Positions 1 through 7,460 of a stretch of DNA of 23,178 nucleotides are shown here, one piece after another. The notes below the pieces were generated by a model that worked only from the letters and a program-made list of their open reading frames with translations, did not search any database and was not told the origin of the DNA. How positions within the stretch are numbered: position 1 is the stretch's first letter; every line of letters begins with the position of its first letter. A program made the position numbers and the translations under genes. This DNA is from JBEBXQ01 sp040391535 (GTDB lineage: Bacteria > Bacteroidota > Bacteroidia > Cytophagales > Spirosomataceae): positions 1-23,178 of the forward strand of contig JBEBXQ010000080.1 of NCBI GenBank assembly GCA_040391535.1. The letters are read 5' to 3'.

Positions 1-25
1 AAAAAACCAGCTGAAAATCAGCTGG
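1..25 (-). terminator. Intrinsic terminator at the left edge
   Basis: Read on the minus strand, an 8-base-pair perfect stem (CCAGCTGA / TCAGCTGG) with a three-base loop is followed by six T residues. The stop codon of the short reading frame at 29-31 lies just before it. This makes it a likely end point for a leftward transcript that includes that frame or reads through from the tRNA. Confidence 0.85.
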
Positions 26-28
26 CCA

Positions 29-229
29 TCAATTCTTAAGAAAATATCCTGTCTCTATTGCAATCCAGACCTTAAACCGCTTTGCCTCTTTCTTATTTTT
101 ATATGTGGTATCGAAGGCAATACTGTTTTTCATACATACAACAACCTCCACAAGTTTTGGACTTGATCCGTGTAAGATCGGAAGGGCTTTTAAATCCGGG
201 CAGGCGCGAACAGCGCCATGAAAATTGAC
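29..229 (-). pseudogene. Possible degenerate GIY-YIG nuclease fragment
   Basis: The minus-strand frame ending at 29 closes with YKNKKEAK, then RFKVWIAIETGYFLKN. This resembles the end of small GIY-YIG nucleases, where a K-(E/D)-A motif precedes a pattern of the type R-x-K-(Y/W)-(L/I) ... (Y/F)-L-K-N. The N-terminal half, with the GIY and YIG strands and the catalytic arginine and glutamate, is not recognisable. The upstream part of the frame runs into the tRNA. The first internal ATG (131-133) would give only 34 residues. The stop codon sits next to a strong terminator, as in a real gene. Small GIY-YIG genes are often found next to tRNA genes in Bacteroidota (recalled from memory, not checked). 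The match is short and I give it low confidence; the stretch could be non-coding. Confidence 0.33.
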
Positions 230-240
230 TCCTGAAAATG

Positions 241-270
241 AAAAAAGAACGCCTTTGGAGCGTTCTTTTT
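241..270 (-). terminator. Intrinsic terminator of the tRNA-Gln unit
   Basis: On the minus strand a hairpin with GAACGC pairing GCGTTC is extended by A/T pairs, has a loop of about 7 bases, and ends in a run of T residues. It begins directly after the 3' end of tRNA-Gln. Because no other terminator is visible after fabD, it may also stop read-through from that gene. Confidence 0.85.
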
Positions 271-271
271 G

Positions 272-342
272 TTGGCGGGCAAGGATTCGAACCCTGACTA
301 AGAGAACCAAAATCTCCTGTGCTACCTTTACACCACCTGCCA
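272..342 (-). tRNA. tRNA-Gln (anticodon UUG)
   Basis: The reverse complement folds into a complete cloverleaf. The acceptor stem is TGGCAGG / CCCGCCA, with a weak U1-A72 pair typical of tRNA-Gln and one A-C mismatch at pair 5-68. The D arm is GTGT/GCAC. The anticodon stem is GGAGA/TCTCT with loop TTTTGGT, giving UUG at positions 34-36. The T arm is CAGGG-TTCGAAT-CCTTG. The discriminator base is A, and the 3' CCA is not encoded, so it must be added after transcription. It has its own promoter upstream and a terminator directly downstream. It decodes CAA (and CAG by wobble). Confidence 0.95.
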
Positions 343-359
343 AATCCGTGATTGTGGTG

Positions 360-389
360 CAAAGGTAAACAGAAAATAATTCGTGTCAA
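360..389 (-). promoter_or_regulatory. Bacteroidota-type promoter for tRNA-Gln
   Basis: On the minus strand TTGACA (384-389) lies upstream of TACCTTTG (360-367), with 19 bases between the TTG and the -7 box. This matches the Bacteroidota housekeeping promoter (TTG, 19-21 bases, TAnnTTTG). Transcription would start at roughly 353, about 11 bases before the mature tRNA. The element lies between the fabD stop codon and the tRNA. Confidence 0.8.
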
Positions 390-407
390 CACTTTGCCCG
401 AAAAAAA

Positions 408-1283
408 TTACAATCCGGAGACTTCCGCAGATGGAGAAATCTTCTTGATTAACCCCTGCAGAACCTTCCCTGGGCCACATTCAATGAACAAAGTGGCTCC
501 GTCAATTACCATATTTTCAACAGATTGTGTCCACCTGACCGGTGCTGTCAGCTGAGCAATCAGATTCGATTTTATCTCATCAATATCTGTTGAAGGTTTT
601 GCTGAAAAATTCTGATAGATCGGACATGCAGGTGCAGAGAAAACGGTATTTTTTATTGCTTCAGCCAGTTGCTCCCGGGCCGGTTCCATTAATGGCGAGT
701 GGAAAGCACCTCCGACCTGCAATACCAGTGCCCGCTTTGCACCCGCGGCTTTCAATAATTCACAGGCTTTATTTACACCTTCCACACTTCCGGAGATGAC
801 CACCTGTCCGGGACAATTATAATTGGCCGGAACCACAATCTCATCTTCAATGGAAGCACATACTTCTTCAATAACCTGATCTGCCAATCCCAGAATGGCC
901 GCCATAGTGGAAGGCTGAACCTCACAGGCCTTTTGCATGGCATCAGCTCGCTGGGCTACTAACCGGAGACCGTCTTCAAAAGACAGTACACCTGCGGCAA
1001 CTAATGCAGAGAATTCGCCCAATGAGTGGCCTGCCACCATTTCAGGTTTGAAATCCGCCTCAACGGATGCTTTGATTACAGAGTGAATAAAAATTGCCGG
1101 CTGTGTTACATTGGTTTGCTTGAGTTCTTCATCAGTACCTTCAAACATGATTTTTGTGATATCAAAACCAAGAATCCGGTTTGCCTGATCGAAAAGTGCT
1201 TTAGCCTCAGGAGAATGCTCATACAGGTCCTGACCCATTCCTTTAAACTGCGATCCCTGTCCCGGGAATACGTAAGCCTTCAT
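408..1283 (-). CDS. fabD: Malonyl-CoA:ACP transacylase FabD
   Basis: This 291-residue protein transfers the malonyl group from malonyl-CoA to acyl carrier protein in the cytosol, supplying the extender unit for type II fatty acid synthesis. The whole family pattern is visible: FPGQGSQ at residues 6-12, the nucleophile motif GHSLGE at 85-90 (Ser87), the substrate-binding arginine Arg112 in AQRADAM, the NCPGQVVISG segment at 156-165, and the catalytic histidine His195 in GGAFHSP. The length is normal for FabD, and the ATG puts MKAYVFPGQGSQ at the N terminus as in other members. It lies 21 bases downstream of the metallo-hydrolase gene on the same strand, so the two are probably co-transcribed. 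It is separate from other fatty acid synthesis genes as far as this window shows. Confidence 0.97.
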   Translation of the reverse strand: MKAYVFPGQGSQFKGMGQDLYEHSPEAKALFDQANRILGFDITKIMFEGTDEELKQTNVTQPAIFIHSVIKASVEADFKPEMVAGHSLGEFSALVAAGVLSFEDGLRLVAQRADAMQKACEVQPSTMAAILGLADQVIEEVCASIEDEIVVPANYNCPGQVVISGSVEGVNKACELLKAAGAKRALVLQVGGAFHSPLMEPAREQLAEAIKNTVFSAPACPIYQNFSAKPSTDIDEIKSNLIAQLTAPVRWTQSVENMVIDGATLFIECGPGKVLQGLIKKISPSAEVSGL

Positions 1284-1304
1284 AAAATAATATTTACTGA
1301 ATTG

Positions 1305-2150
1305 TTATATAAAATCACTGAGTTTACCTGATCTGTGTACACGGATTCCGCGGTCTGTTTCCTCCAGCGTTGCGGCTTCAATCACCGGGTCGTGTTCAAA
1401 AAACAGGATGTACCCTTCCTCGGTTGCTTCTTTCAGCACTTTTGCTTTTTCGTCCATGCTCACCAGCGGACGCACGTCATAGCTCATTACCCAGGGTAGG
1501 GAAACATGGGCTGCTGACGGGACCAGATCTGCCGCGTAAAGGATTTTCTTGCCTTTGTAAGAGATCAGAGGTAGCATCATATGCTCGGTATGGCCGTTAA
1601 CAAACAGAATGTCAATATCCTCAAAAACGGATTTGTTCGGATTATTGATAAATTCGAGCTGTCCTGACTTTTCCAGCGGAACGAAATTCTCCTTCAGGAA
1701 GGAAGCCTTTTCCCTTGGATTGGGTTCTGATGCCCAGTCCCACTGTTTCTTATTGGTCCAGTACAGGGCATTAGGGAAGGTAGGTACCAGTTTCGCAAGG
1801 GATTCATCATAGCTCACAGCACCACCGGCATGATCAAAATGAAGATGGGTTAAGATGACGTCTGTTATGTCTCCAGCAGAATAACCCAGTTTTTCCAGCG
1901 ATCCGAGCAGAGAATCATCCCCGCTCAGGTGATAATGTCTGAAAAACTTTGCATCCTGTTTATTTCCGCAGCCTGTATCGATTAATATTAAACGCTTCTC
2001 ACTTTTGATCAGCAGACAACGCATCGCCCAGGTGCACAGATTATTCTCATCGGCCGGATTATGCTTTTCCCAAAGTAATTTCGGTACCACACCAAACATG
2101 GCTCCTCCGTCTAGCTTAAAGAATCCGGTATTAATAACATGTATTTCCAT
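1305..2150 (-). CDS. MBL-fold metallo-hydrolase
   Basis: This is a 281-residue metallo-beta-lactamase-fold hydrolase. The metal-binding motif THLHFDHAGG supplies His102, His104, Asp106 and His107 (numbered from the chosen start). Later candidate ligands are the histidines of NGHTEHMM, the aspartate of YAADLVPSAAH, and the histidine near the C-terminal FFEHDPV. The layout resembles the quorum-quenching lactonase / methyl parathion hydrolase branch, but the substrate cannot be read from the sequence. An upstream in-frame ATG at 2195 would add 15 residues. I prefer the ATG at 2150 because the residues after it (MEIHVINTGFFKLDGGAMFG) start like the fold, and because a -7 box at 2193-2200 would put the transcript start downstream of 2195. 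There is no signal peptide, so it is probably cytoplasmic. It is followed closely by fabD. Confidence 0.9.
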   Translation of the reverse strand: MEIHVINTGFFKLDGGAMFGVVPKLLWEKHNPADENNLCTWAMRCLLIKSEKRLILIDTGCGNKQDAKFFRHYHLSGDDSLLGSLEKLGYSAGDITDVILTHLHFDHAGGAVSYDESLAKLVPTFPNALYWTNKKQWDWASEPNPREKASFLKENFVPLEKSGQLEFINNPNKSVFEDIDILFVNGHTEHMMLPLISYKGKKILYAADLVPSAAHVSLPWVMSYDVRPLVSMDEKAKVLKEATEEGYILFFEHDPVIEAATLEETDRGIRVHRSGKLSDFI

Positions 2151-2192
2151 TATACTGGTGCAGGTTAAGACTAAATTCATTGAAACGAAACA

Positions 2193-2200
2193 CAAATATA
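2193..2200 (-). promoter_or_regulatory. Probable -7 box of the metallo-hydrolase/fabD promoter
   Basis: The minus strand reads TATATTTG, matching TAnnTTTG. About 21 bases upstream is a T-rich stretch (TTTTTC) instead of a clean TTTG -33 box. Transcription would begin near 2186, about 36 bases before the chosen start codon. Confidence 0.5.
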
Positions 2201-2297
2201 ATTTCTATCCGCCGGTTTCCTGAAAAATACAGAAAAAGAGACGGATTTAATTCGGATTATTAGCGTATTATCCTGAAAAAACAATGAAATTTTACCA

Positions 2298-2336
2298 GCC
2301 CTGACGGACTTTCGTTGCTTCCGGGTCTGTCAGGGC
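2298..2336 (-). terminator. Hairpin after the last permease gene, possible operon terminator
   Basis: GCCCTGAC (2298-2305) pairs perfectly with GTCAGGGC (2329-2336), and the stem continues inwards for about three more pairs after one mismatch on the minus strand. It begins 30 bases after the stop codon of the last permease gene. The T run (TTGTTTTTT) lies about 15 bases beyond the stem and not directly after it, so this is either an imperfect intrinsic terminator or a 3'-end stabilising hairpin. Confidence 0.5.
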
Positions 2337-2366
2337 CGGGGATAAATCTGATAGGGGAAACAACGA

Positions 2367-2540
2367 TCACTCATTCCTCAGGCTATCTGCCGGATTGGCC
2401 AGGGCGGCTTTAACAGCGTACGAACTGACGGTTGCCAGTGCAATACCTATGGCCAGCAGTCCGGCCACAGCAAACATCCACCATTGTATTTCGATACGGT
2501 AGGCAAAGTCCTGCAACCATTGATTCATAACCCACCATGC
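2367..2540 (-). repeat. Permease 3'-end repeat, copy A (more diverged)
   Basis: The 3' end of permease 1 matches copies B and C at DNA level over long identical runs, for example around TTTCGATACGGTAGGCAAA (plus strand). It has more differences than B and C have from each other. Confidence 0.7.
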
Positions 2541-4742
2541 GATGGGTGAGGCAATCACAACCGCAAGGATAACGATACGGATAAACGGTCGGTTTAACAG
2601 CAGAAACAGCCTCACCGGACCGGCTCCCATGATTTTGCGTATACTTAATTCTTTCTCCCGGAGACTTACTGCATGGATGGTCATACTTAGCAGCCCCATG
2701 ATAGCTATACCAATTGCCAGCATCGTAAATCCGGTAAAAGCGGTTTGTAAAAGTTCATGCTGACGGTTAAGCTGGGCATATTTCTGATCGATAAATTCAT
2801 AATTGAACAAAAAGCCATCTATTTTGTTGATCGTTGCCCAGTTCTTTTCAAGGGCATCCAGTGTTTTACGTGTAGTGCCGGGAGCTATTTTTAGTAAAAT
2901 TTCACATTTGAACTGTCCGCATGTGTTTTCAATGGTATAAACGGTAGGTTTTATTAACTTCTCAAATCCCTGCATTTTACTGTCTTTCACCACTCCTGCA
3001 ATGATGAATTCCGTATCGCATCCTCTTATGGTTTTCCCGATCGGCGAACCCACACCTAATTTCCGTGCTGCCGTTTCATTGATGACAGCCGTTTTTACCG
3101 GGTCAGCAGAAAAGGGAGCCTGAAATGTACGTCCTTCCAGTAAATCAATGCCCAGTGTTTCGAAATAGTCGAAATCAACTCCTACGTGAGCCATACTGTA
3201 TTCCTGATCAATAAAAGTGAAATTTTTCTGAAGGGTTTCCAGACTTCCCGGCGTGTGGGTAGCCACTGTTGCATGCGTAACCCCATCATAAGCTGCAAGC
3301 TGGTTTCTGACCGGCTGAAAGGCTTTGGGAGTATCGTAAATACCCATGTTCTTCACATGAATGACCTGTGACGGATCAAATCCTTTTTCGCTTTCAGACA
3401 TGAAGCGAAGCTGCTCCCGCATAATGATAAAACCGGAAATGAAAATCATGGCTAAGACAACCTGGAAGGTAAGCAGCCCGTTTCTGATCAGGTAGGTACC
3501 GCTTTGTGTACGGTAGGTGGATTTCAGCGTATTTGCCGGCTTAAAGCGTGAGAGCATTACCGCCGGATAAACCCCTGCGATAAGTGCCGTAATAATGACT
3601 GCGATCCCAAGCTGAACGGATAAATGATGATCAATCACAAAGTAGGAAGGGTCAGGGAATACCCATTGCTGAAGAACAGGCTTACCGGCCACGATAAAGG
3701 CCATACTGAGCACACCTGCCATCACACATAACAGCAGTGTTTCCAGCATTAATTGTATCCCTAATTGCAGACTACTAAGCCCCATTAATTTACGTATGCT
3801 CATTTCCCTGATACGTTTATTGGCCTGGGCTACCATTAAATTGGCGAAATTGATCCCTGCCATTAAAAGGATCAGACCGGATAACAGCCTGAGGGCCCAC
3901 ACCGTCAGATACCCGGTATTAGACCCGTGTCTGGGTTGCAGATGAAGATTTTTCAGCGGATCAAGGTAAATATCCCCTTTTGCAAAACCGGAGGTAACCG
4001 TGTGATGTTCCGGAGAAATGTGCTGATGATAAATGCTGTTGATTTTTTGTTCAACCCTGGCTGCATCCTGTCCCGGATGTAAAAGTATGTAAGTCTGGAA
4101 AGGGACCGGATTGCCTGTTTCCTGATGATCAGCCAGATCATTTTTAAAAAAGATCGCCTCGTAATTCAGGTTGGAATGTTTGTTGTCGGGAGCTATACCA
4201 TGAATATTATAAATGAACGTGTGGTTCTGATCCAGGGCAATCTGCTGAGGAAACTGTGCGGGGTCGTGGCGGGAATCAGGAAACAGTATTCTGGCGAGAT
4301 CTTCAGTAATCAGGTTGGTTTCCGTAAGGTTAGGATTGGTCAGATCAAGGCCGGGGACTTCAATGTTAAAAATTTCCGCGATTGACCGGTCTGCGCCTTT
4401 CCAGTTTTTTACATGTACACTTCCTGAAGAGGATATAAATGGCGTTTCAAAAGGAGAATAACTGATCCGGCCCACCTTTTTTACTTCAGGTATATTTGCT
4501 GCAACAGCCCTGGCAAGGGCGGGTGGGGTCAGGTCGGTAGAAGCACCCTGATGAGTGATTCCGATGAGATAGATATTTTCCAGCTCAGGATTCTGTTTGT
4601 CGAAGCCTGTCTCCCGGTTGATATAGAGTGCAGAAAGCAGAAAACCGGCGAATCCCATACCTAACCCTAACAGATTGATAACCGTAAATGCTTTGGAACG
4701 AAGCATATTCCGCCAGGTGACAAGGAAATTGATTTTTAACAT
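2367..4742 (-). CDS. FtsX/MacB-type ABC permease 1 (last in operon)
   Basis: This 791-residue inner-membrane permease is the last gene of the efflux operon. It has two lobes. The first has a TM at about 20-40, a periplasmic MacB-like domain to about 280, and three TMs at about 284-304, 334-354 and 376-396. The second has a TM at about 423-442, a second periplasmic domain to about 680, and three C-terminal TMs. The cytoplasmic coupling motifs that should contact the ATPase are EMSIRKLMGLSS (313-324) and KELSIRKIMGAG (697-708). Both carry Ser where the usual motif (KEIGIRKxxGAS) has Gly, and the first begins EM instead of KE. The set's most divergent coupling motifs are in this permease. The last 58 residues are close to those of the next two permeases upstream. 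It has no ATPase domain and presumably relies on the ATPase at 14754-15428. Transport substrate unknown. Confidence 0.93.
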   Translation of the reverse strand: MLKINFLVTWRNMLRSKAFTVINLLGLGMGFAGFLLSALYINRETGFDKQNPELENIYLIGITHQGASTDLTPPALARAVAANIPEVKKVGRISYSPFETPFISSSGSVHVKNWKGADRSIAEIFNIEVPGLDLTNPNLTETNLITEDLARILFPDSRHDPAQFPQQIALDQNHTFIYNIHGIAPDNKHSNLNYEAIFFKNDLADHQETGNPVPFQTYILLHPGQDAARVEQKINSIYHQHISPEHHTVTSGFAKGDIYLDPLKNLHLQPRHGSNTGYLTVWALRLLSGLILLMAGINFANLMVAQANKRIREMSIRKLMGLSSLQLGIQLMLETLLLCVMAGVLSMAFIVAGKPVLQQWVFPDPSYFVIDHHLSVQLGIAVIITALIAGVYPAVMLSRFKPANTLKSTYRTQSGTYLIRNGLLTFQVVLAMIFISGFIIMREQLRFMSESEKGFDPSQVIHVKNMGIYDTPKAFQPVRNQLAAYDGVTHATVATHTPGSLETLQKNFTFIDQEYSMAHVGVDFDYFETLGIDLLEGRTFQAPFSADPVKTAVINETAARKLGVGSPIGKTIRGCDTEFIIAGVVKDSKMQGFEKLIKPTVYTIENTCGQFKCEILLKIAPGTTRKTLDALEKNWATINKIDGFLFNYEFIDQKYAQLNRQHELLQTAFTGFTMLAIGIAIMGLLSMTIHAVSLREKELSIRKIMGAGPVRLFLLLNRPFIRIVILAVVIASPIAWWVMNQWLQDFAYRIEIQWWMFAVAGLLAIGIALATVSSYAVKAALANPADSLRNE

Positions 4743-4787
4743 GTGAAAAGGTAGTTTAAATGGTTTAGGCTATATGAACGAAAAAAA

Positions 4788-5000
4788 TCATTCATTTCTC
4801 AGACTATCCACCGGATTGGCCAGGGCGGCTTTAATGGCCTGTGAACTGACGGTTGCCAGGGCAATCACTACGGCCAGCAGGCCGGCTATGGCAAACATCC
4901 ACCACTGCATTTCGATACGGTAGGCAAAGTCCTGCAGCCATTGATTCATGGCCCACCAGGCGACGGGAGAGGCGATAACAAGGGCTATGAGGACGAGAAC
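4788..5000 (-). repeat. Permease 3'-end repeat, copy B
   Basis: The last ~210 bases of permease 2 match the last ~210 bases of permease 3 with about 15 differences by my hand alignment, starting at the stop codon. Similarity then falls off sharply towards the gene interior. Confidence 0.85.
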
Positions 5001-7223
5001 CACAAATTCACCTGATAATTTTCCGGTAATATCCATTACGGACGCTCCCAGCACTTTCCGGATACCGATTTCTTTGGTGCGGGCGTTAATAGTGAAAGTA
5101 GTTAATCCCAGTAATCCAAGACAACTGATTAAAATGGACAGGGTTACGGCCCATTGAAGTAGCCCTGCCACGGTTTCTTCTCTTGCATAAAACTGCCTGA
5201 TCGTCTCATCAATAAAATCATAGCTGAATTCTTCACCGGGATAAATCTCATTAAAAGCTTTCTCTGTTTTGTTTAAGGTTACCGGCCAGTTCTGAACATC
5301 ACTGCTCATACGTATATGAATAGTATTACCTTCTCTTTTTTCGTAAATCAGTGGCAGAATATCCAGATGCATCGAATGGTCATGAAAATCTTTCATAACG
5401 CCTACTATTTGCAGAGACCTGTCCTGACCTCTTTGAACAGAGGCTCCCAGTGCTTTTTCCGGATGATCAAAACCAATGGCTTTAGCAAAGCTTTCATTGA
5501 CAATGATTTCAGGAAATGCCGGATTTGATGATACATTCCTGCCGGCGACCAGAGAGATATCATAAAGTGGAAGATAATTTTCATCTCCCCATCTGTATTG
5601 CGTCTGGGGTTTGATTTCCTCCTTCCCGTTATGGAACGAAATATTGGTGAAAGCAAAACCTTTATCGGCCGGAGCCATAAAGCCTTCACTGGCCGCGACT
5701 ATACCCTGGGTTCCCTGTAAGGTACTTAATAGCTGTTTTTGCCTTGTTCTCAGGCTGTCATTCGGAAGGCCGATTTTTATAATTGCTTTGGTCTCAAATC
5801 CAAGGTTGGAATTGACGGCATAATTAATCTGGTTCCTGACCACCAGCGCGGCAAGAATAAAAAAAAGAGCTACCGAAAACTGGAAGACGGTTAGTGTTTT
5901 CCGGATACCGGCGTGTCTTGTTTGTCTTCCGGATCTGACAATCTGATTTTTCAGGGCGTTTACCGGCGCATATCCCGACAATATAAATGCCGGGTAGATT
6001 CCTGCCAGAATACTCAGGGTCAGCACCAGTACCAAAAGGAAGACCAGCGTATGAGGAGCATAAAGGTATTGATGGCTGAGGCCCTGTGGAAGATAATCTT
6101 CAAACAAGATCATAAACCCCGGAGCCAGCAAAAAGGAAAAAATGGCAGAAAGTGTAGTAATGACCATCGTTTCTCCCAGAAATTGCCGTATGAGCTGTAC
6201 TCTTGAGCTGCCCATTGTTTTACGGATCCCTATTTCTTTTGCCCGGAAGGTAGCATAAGCGGTATTCAGATTAATATAGTTAATACAGGCCAGCAGAAGC
6301 AGAAAAGCTGAAACTGCCGCAAGCGCCCAAAGATTATTTTTATCGGCCAACCGTCCGTTTAGGGAAGGATATCTGGTATTGAAATGTAAATCGTGGAGTG
6401 GTTGTAAAACAAATCTGACGGATTGGTTACGTTCGGTACGATATTGCCCGTATAACTTATTGATCTGATCTTCAATATGGTCTTTGGCATGAGGGGCGGA
6501 GGCTTTCAGGAAAAGAGAGGAATAGGCCATCCAGTCATCCCATCTTTCCCACATGAAAGTTTCTTTCAGATCTGTGGATTCAATCGTTTTCAGAGAAATA
6601 AACTCTTTGCCTGTAAAGTCAGTCGGTTGTGTCAGATCCTCTACAATTCCTGTAATGCTAACCGTCAGGTCGTTATAGGTAATTTGTCTGCCGACTATTT
6701 CGGTAAGTGGTAATGCGTTAAAATAAAGTTTAGCCCGGCTTAGTGTAAGCACTACTTCATAAGGGCCTTGGAGCGCAGTGTTTTTATCTCCAATCAACCA
6801 CCTGTAGCCCAGCAGGTCAAAGTAATCCTGATTTGTATAAATGATATGCTGCTGATCTCTGAACTCCCGGGGAGAAGGGGAACCTGTATCTGGAATCCGG
6901 ATCGCCGCCAGGCTATTCCCCTGGTATTGAAAAACAGGTATACAGCTGCTGATCCCACTGATACTATTTTGGACGGCACCTCCCAGCGGGGCCGGAACAG
7001 CACTGTTATGTCCTTCCATACCATTGAAATTCATGTCCATTACCACCCTGTAAATCCGGTCGTTATCCTTCTGGAATTTATCGAAAGAGAGTTCGTAACG
7101 GACAATCAGAAAAATAACAAGCGCCGCGCTGATTCCAACGGACAGGCCTGTCAGATTCAGCAAGGTGAAATATTTTCTGTTCGTGAGATGGCGAAATGCC
7201 GCCCTGAAATTGTTCCTGATCAT
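4788..7223 (-). CDS. FtsX/MacB-type ABC permease 2
   Basis: This is an 811-residue inner-membrane permease with the two-lobe layout. It has a TM at about 21-42, periplasmic domain 1 to about 297, TMs at about 298-318, 351-371 and 391-411, a TM at about 442-462, periplasmic domain 2 to about 685, and three closing TMs. The coupling motifs are RAKEIGIRKTMGSS (327-340) and TKEIGIRKVLGASV (716-729), both in good consensus form. Domain 1 contains no recognisable enzyme motif. The gene starts with ATG 24 bases after the stop of permease 3 and is followed after 45 bases by permease 1. The last 58 residues differ from those of permease 3 at only four positions, although the rest of the two proteins is far more divergent. 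It is likely to mechanically couple ATP hydrolysis to periplasmic movement, as MacB does; the substrate is unknown. Confidence 0.95.
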   Translation of the reverse strand: MIRNNFRAAFRHLTNRKYFTLLNLTGLSVGISAALVIFLIVRYELSFDKFQKDNDRIYRVVMDMNFNGMEGHNSAVPAPLGGAVQNSISGISSCIPVFQYQGNSLAAIRIPDTGSPSPREFRDQQHIIYTNQDYFDLLGYRWLIGDKNTALQGPYEVVLTLSRAKLYFNALPLTEIVGRQITYNDLTVSITGIVEDLTQPTDFTGKEFISLKTIESTDLKETFMWERWDDWMAYSSLFLKASAPHAKDHIEDQINKLYGQYRTERNQSVRFVLQPLHDLHFNTRYPSLNGRLADKNNLWALAAVSAFLLLLACINYINLNTAYATFRAKEIGIRKTMGSSRVQLIRQFLGETMVITTLSAIFSFLLAPGFMILFEDYLPQGLSHQYLYAPHTLVFLLVLVLTLSILAGIYPAFILSGYAPVNALKNQIVRSGRQTRHAGIRKTLTVFQFSVALFFILAALVVRNQINYAVNSNLGFETKAIIKIGLPNDSLRTRQKQLLSTLQGTQGIVAASEGFMAPADKGFAFTNISFHNGKEEIKPQTQYRWGDENYLPLYDISLVAGRNVSSNPAFPEIIVNESFAKAIGFDHPEKALGASVQRGQDRSLQIVGVMKDFHDHSMHLDILPLIYEKREGNTIHIRMSSDVQNWPVTLNKTEKAFNEIYPGEEFSYDFIDETIRQFYAREETVAGLLQWAVTLSILISCLGLLGLTTFTINARTKEIGIRKVLGASVMDITGKLSGEFVVLVLIALVIASPVAWWAMNQWLQDFAYRIEMQWWMFAIAGLLAVVIALATVSSQAIKAALANPVDSLRNE

Positions 7224-7247
7224 TTGCTGAAAACATTAAAATTTATT

Positions 7248-7460
7248 TCACTCATTCCTCAGACTATCCACCGGATTGGCCAGTGCGGCTTTAATGGCCT
7301 GCGAACTGACGGTTGCCAGTGCAATAACTACGGCCAGCAGGCCGGCTATGGCAAACATCCACCACTGAATTTCGATACGGTAGGCAAAATCCTGCAGCCA
7401 TCGGTTCATGCCCCACCAGGCGATGGGCGAGGTGATGACAAGGGCTATGAGGACGAGCCT
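7248..7460 (-). repeat. Permease 3'-end repeat, copy C
   Basis: This is the counterpart of copy B at the 3' end of permease 3, in the same orientation and about 2.46 kb away. Direct repeats of this kind allow gene conversion or deletion of one permease by recombination. Confidence 0.85.

Noticed and set aside
2151..2195. Upstream ATG at 2195 as the start of the metallo-hydrolase
   Set aside because: A -7 box at 2193-2200 would place the transcript start downstream of that ATG, and the 15 extra residues do not fit the fold's usual N terminus.
4788..7460. The repeated 3' ends as terminal repeats of a transposon
   Set aside because: The repeats are coding, direct, in frame and end at stop codons. 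No transposase or target-site duplication is visible.
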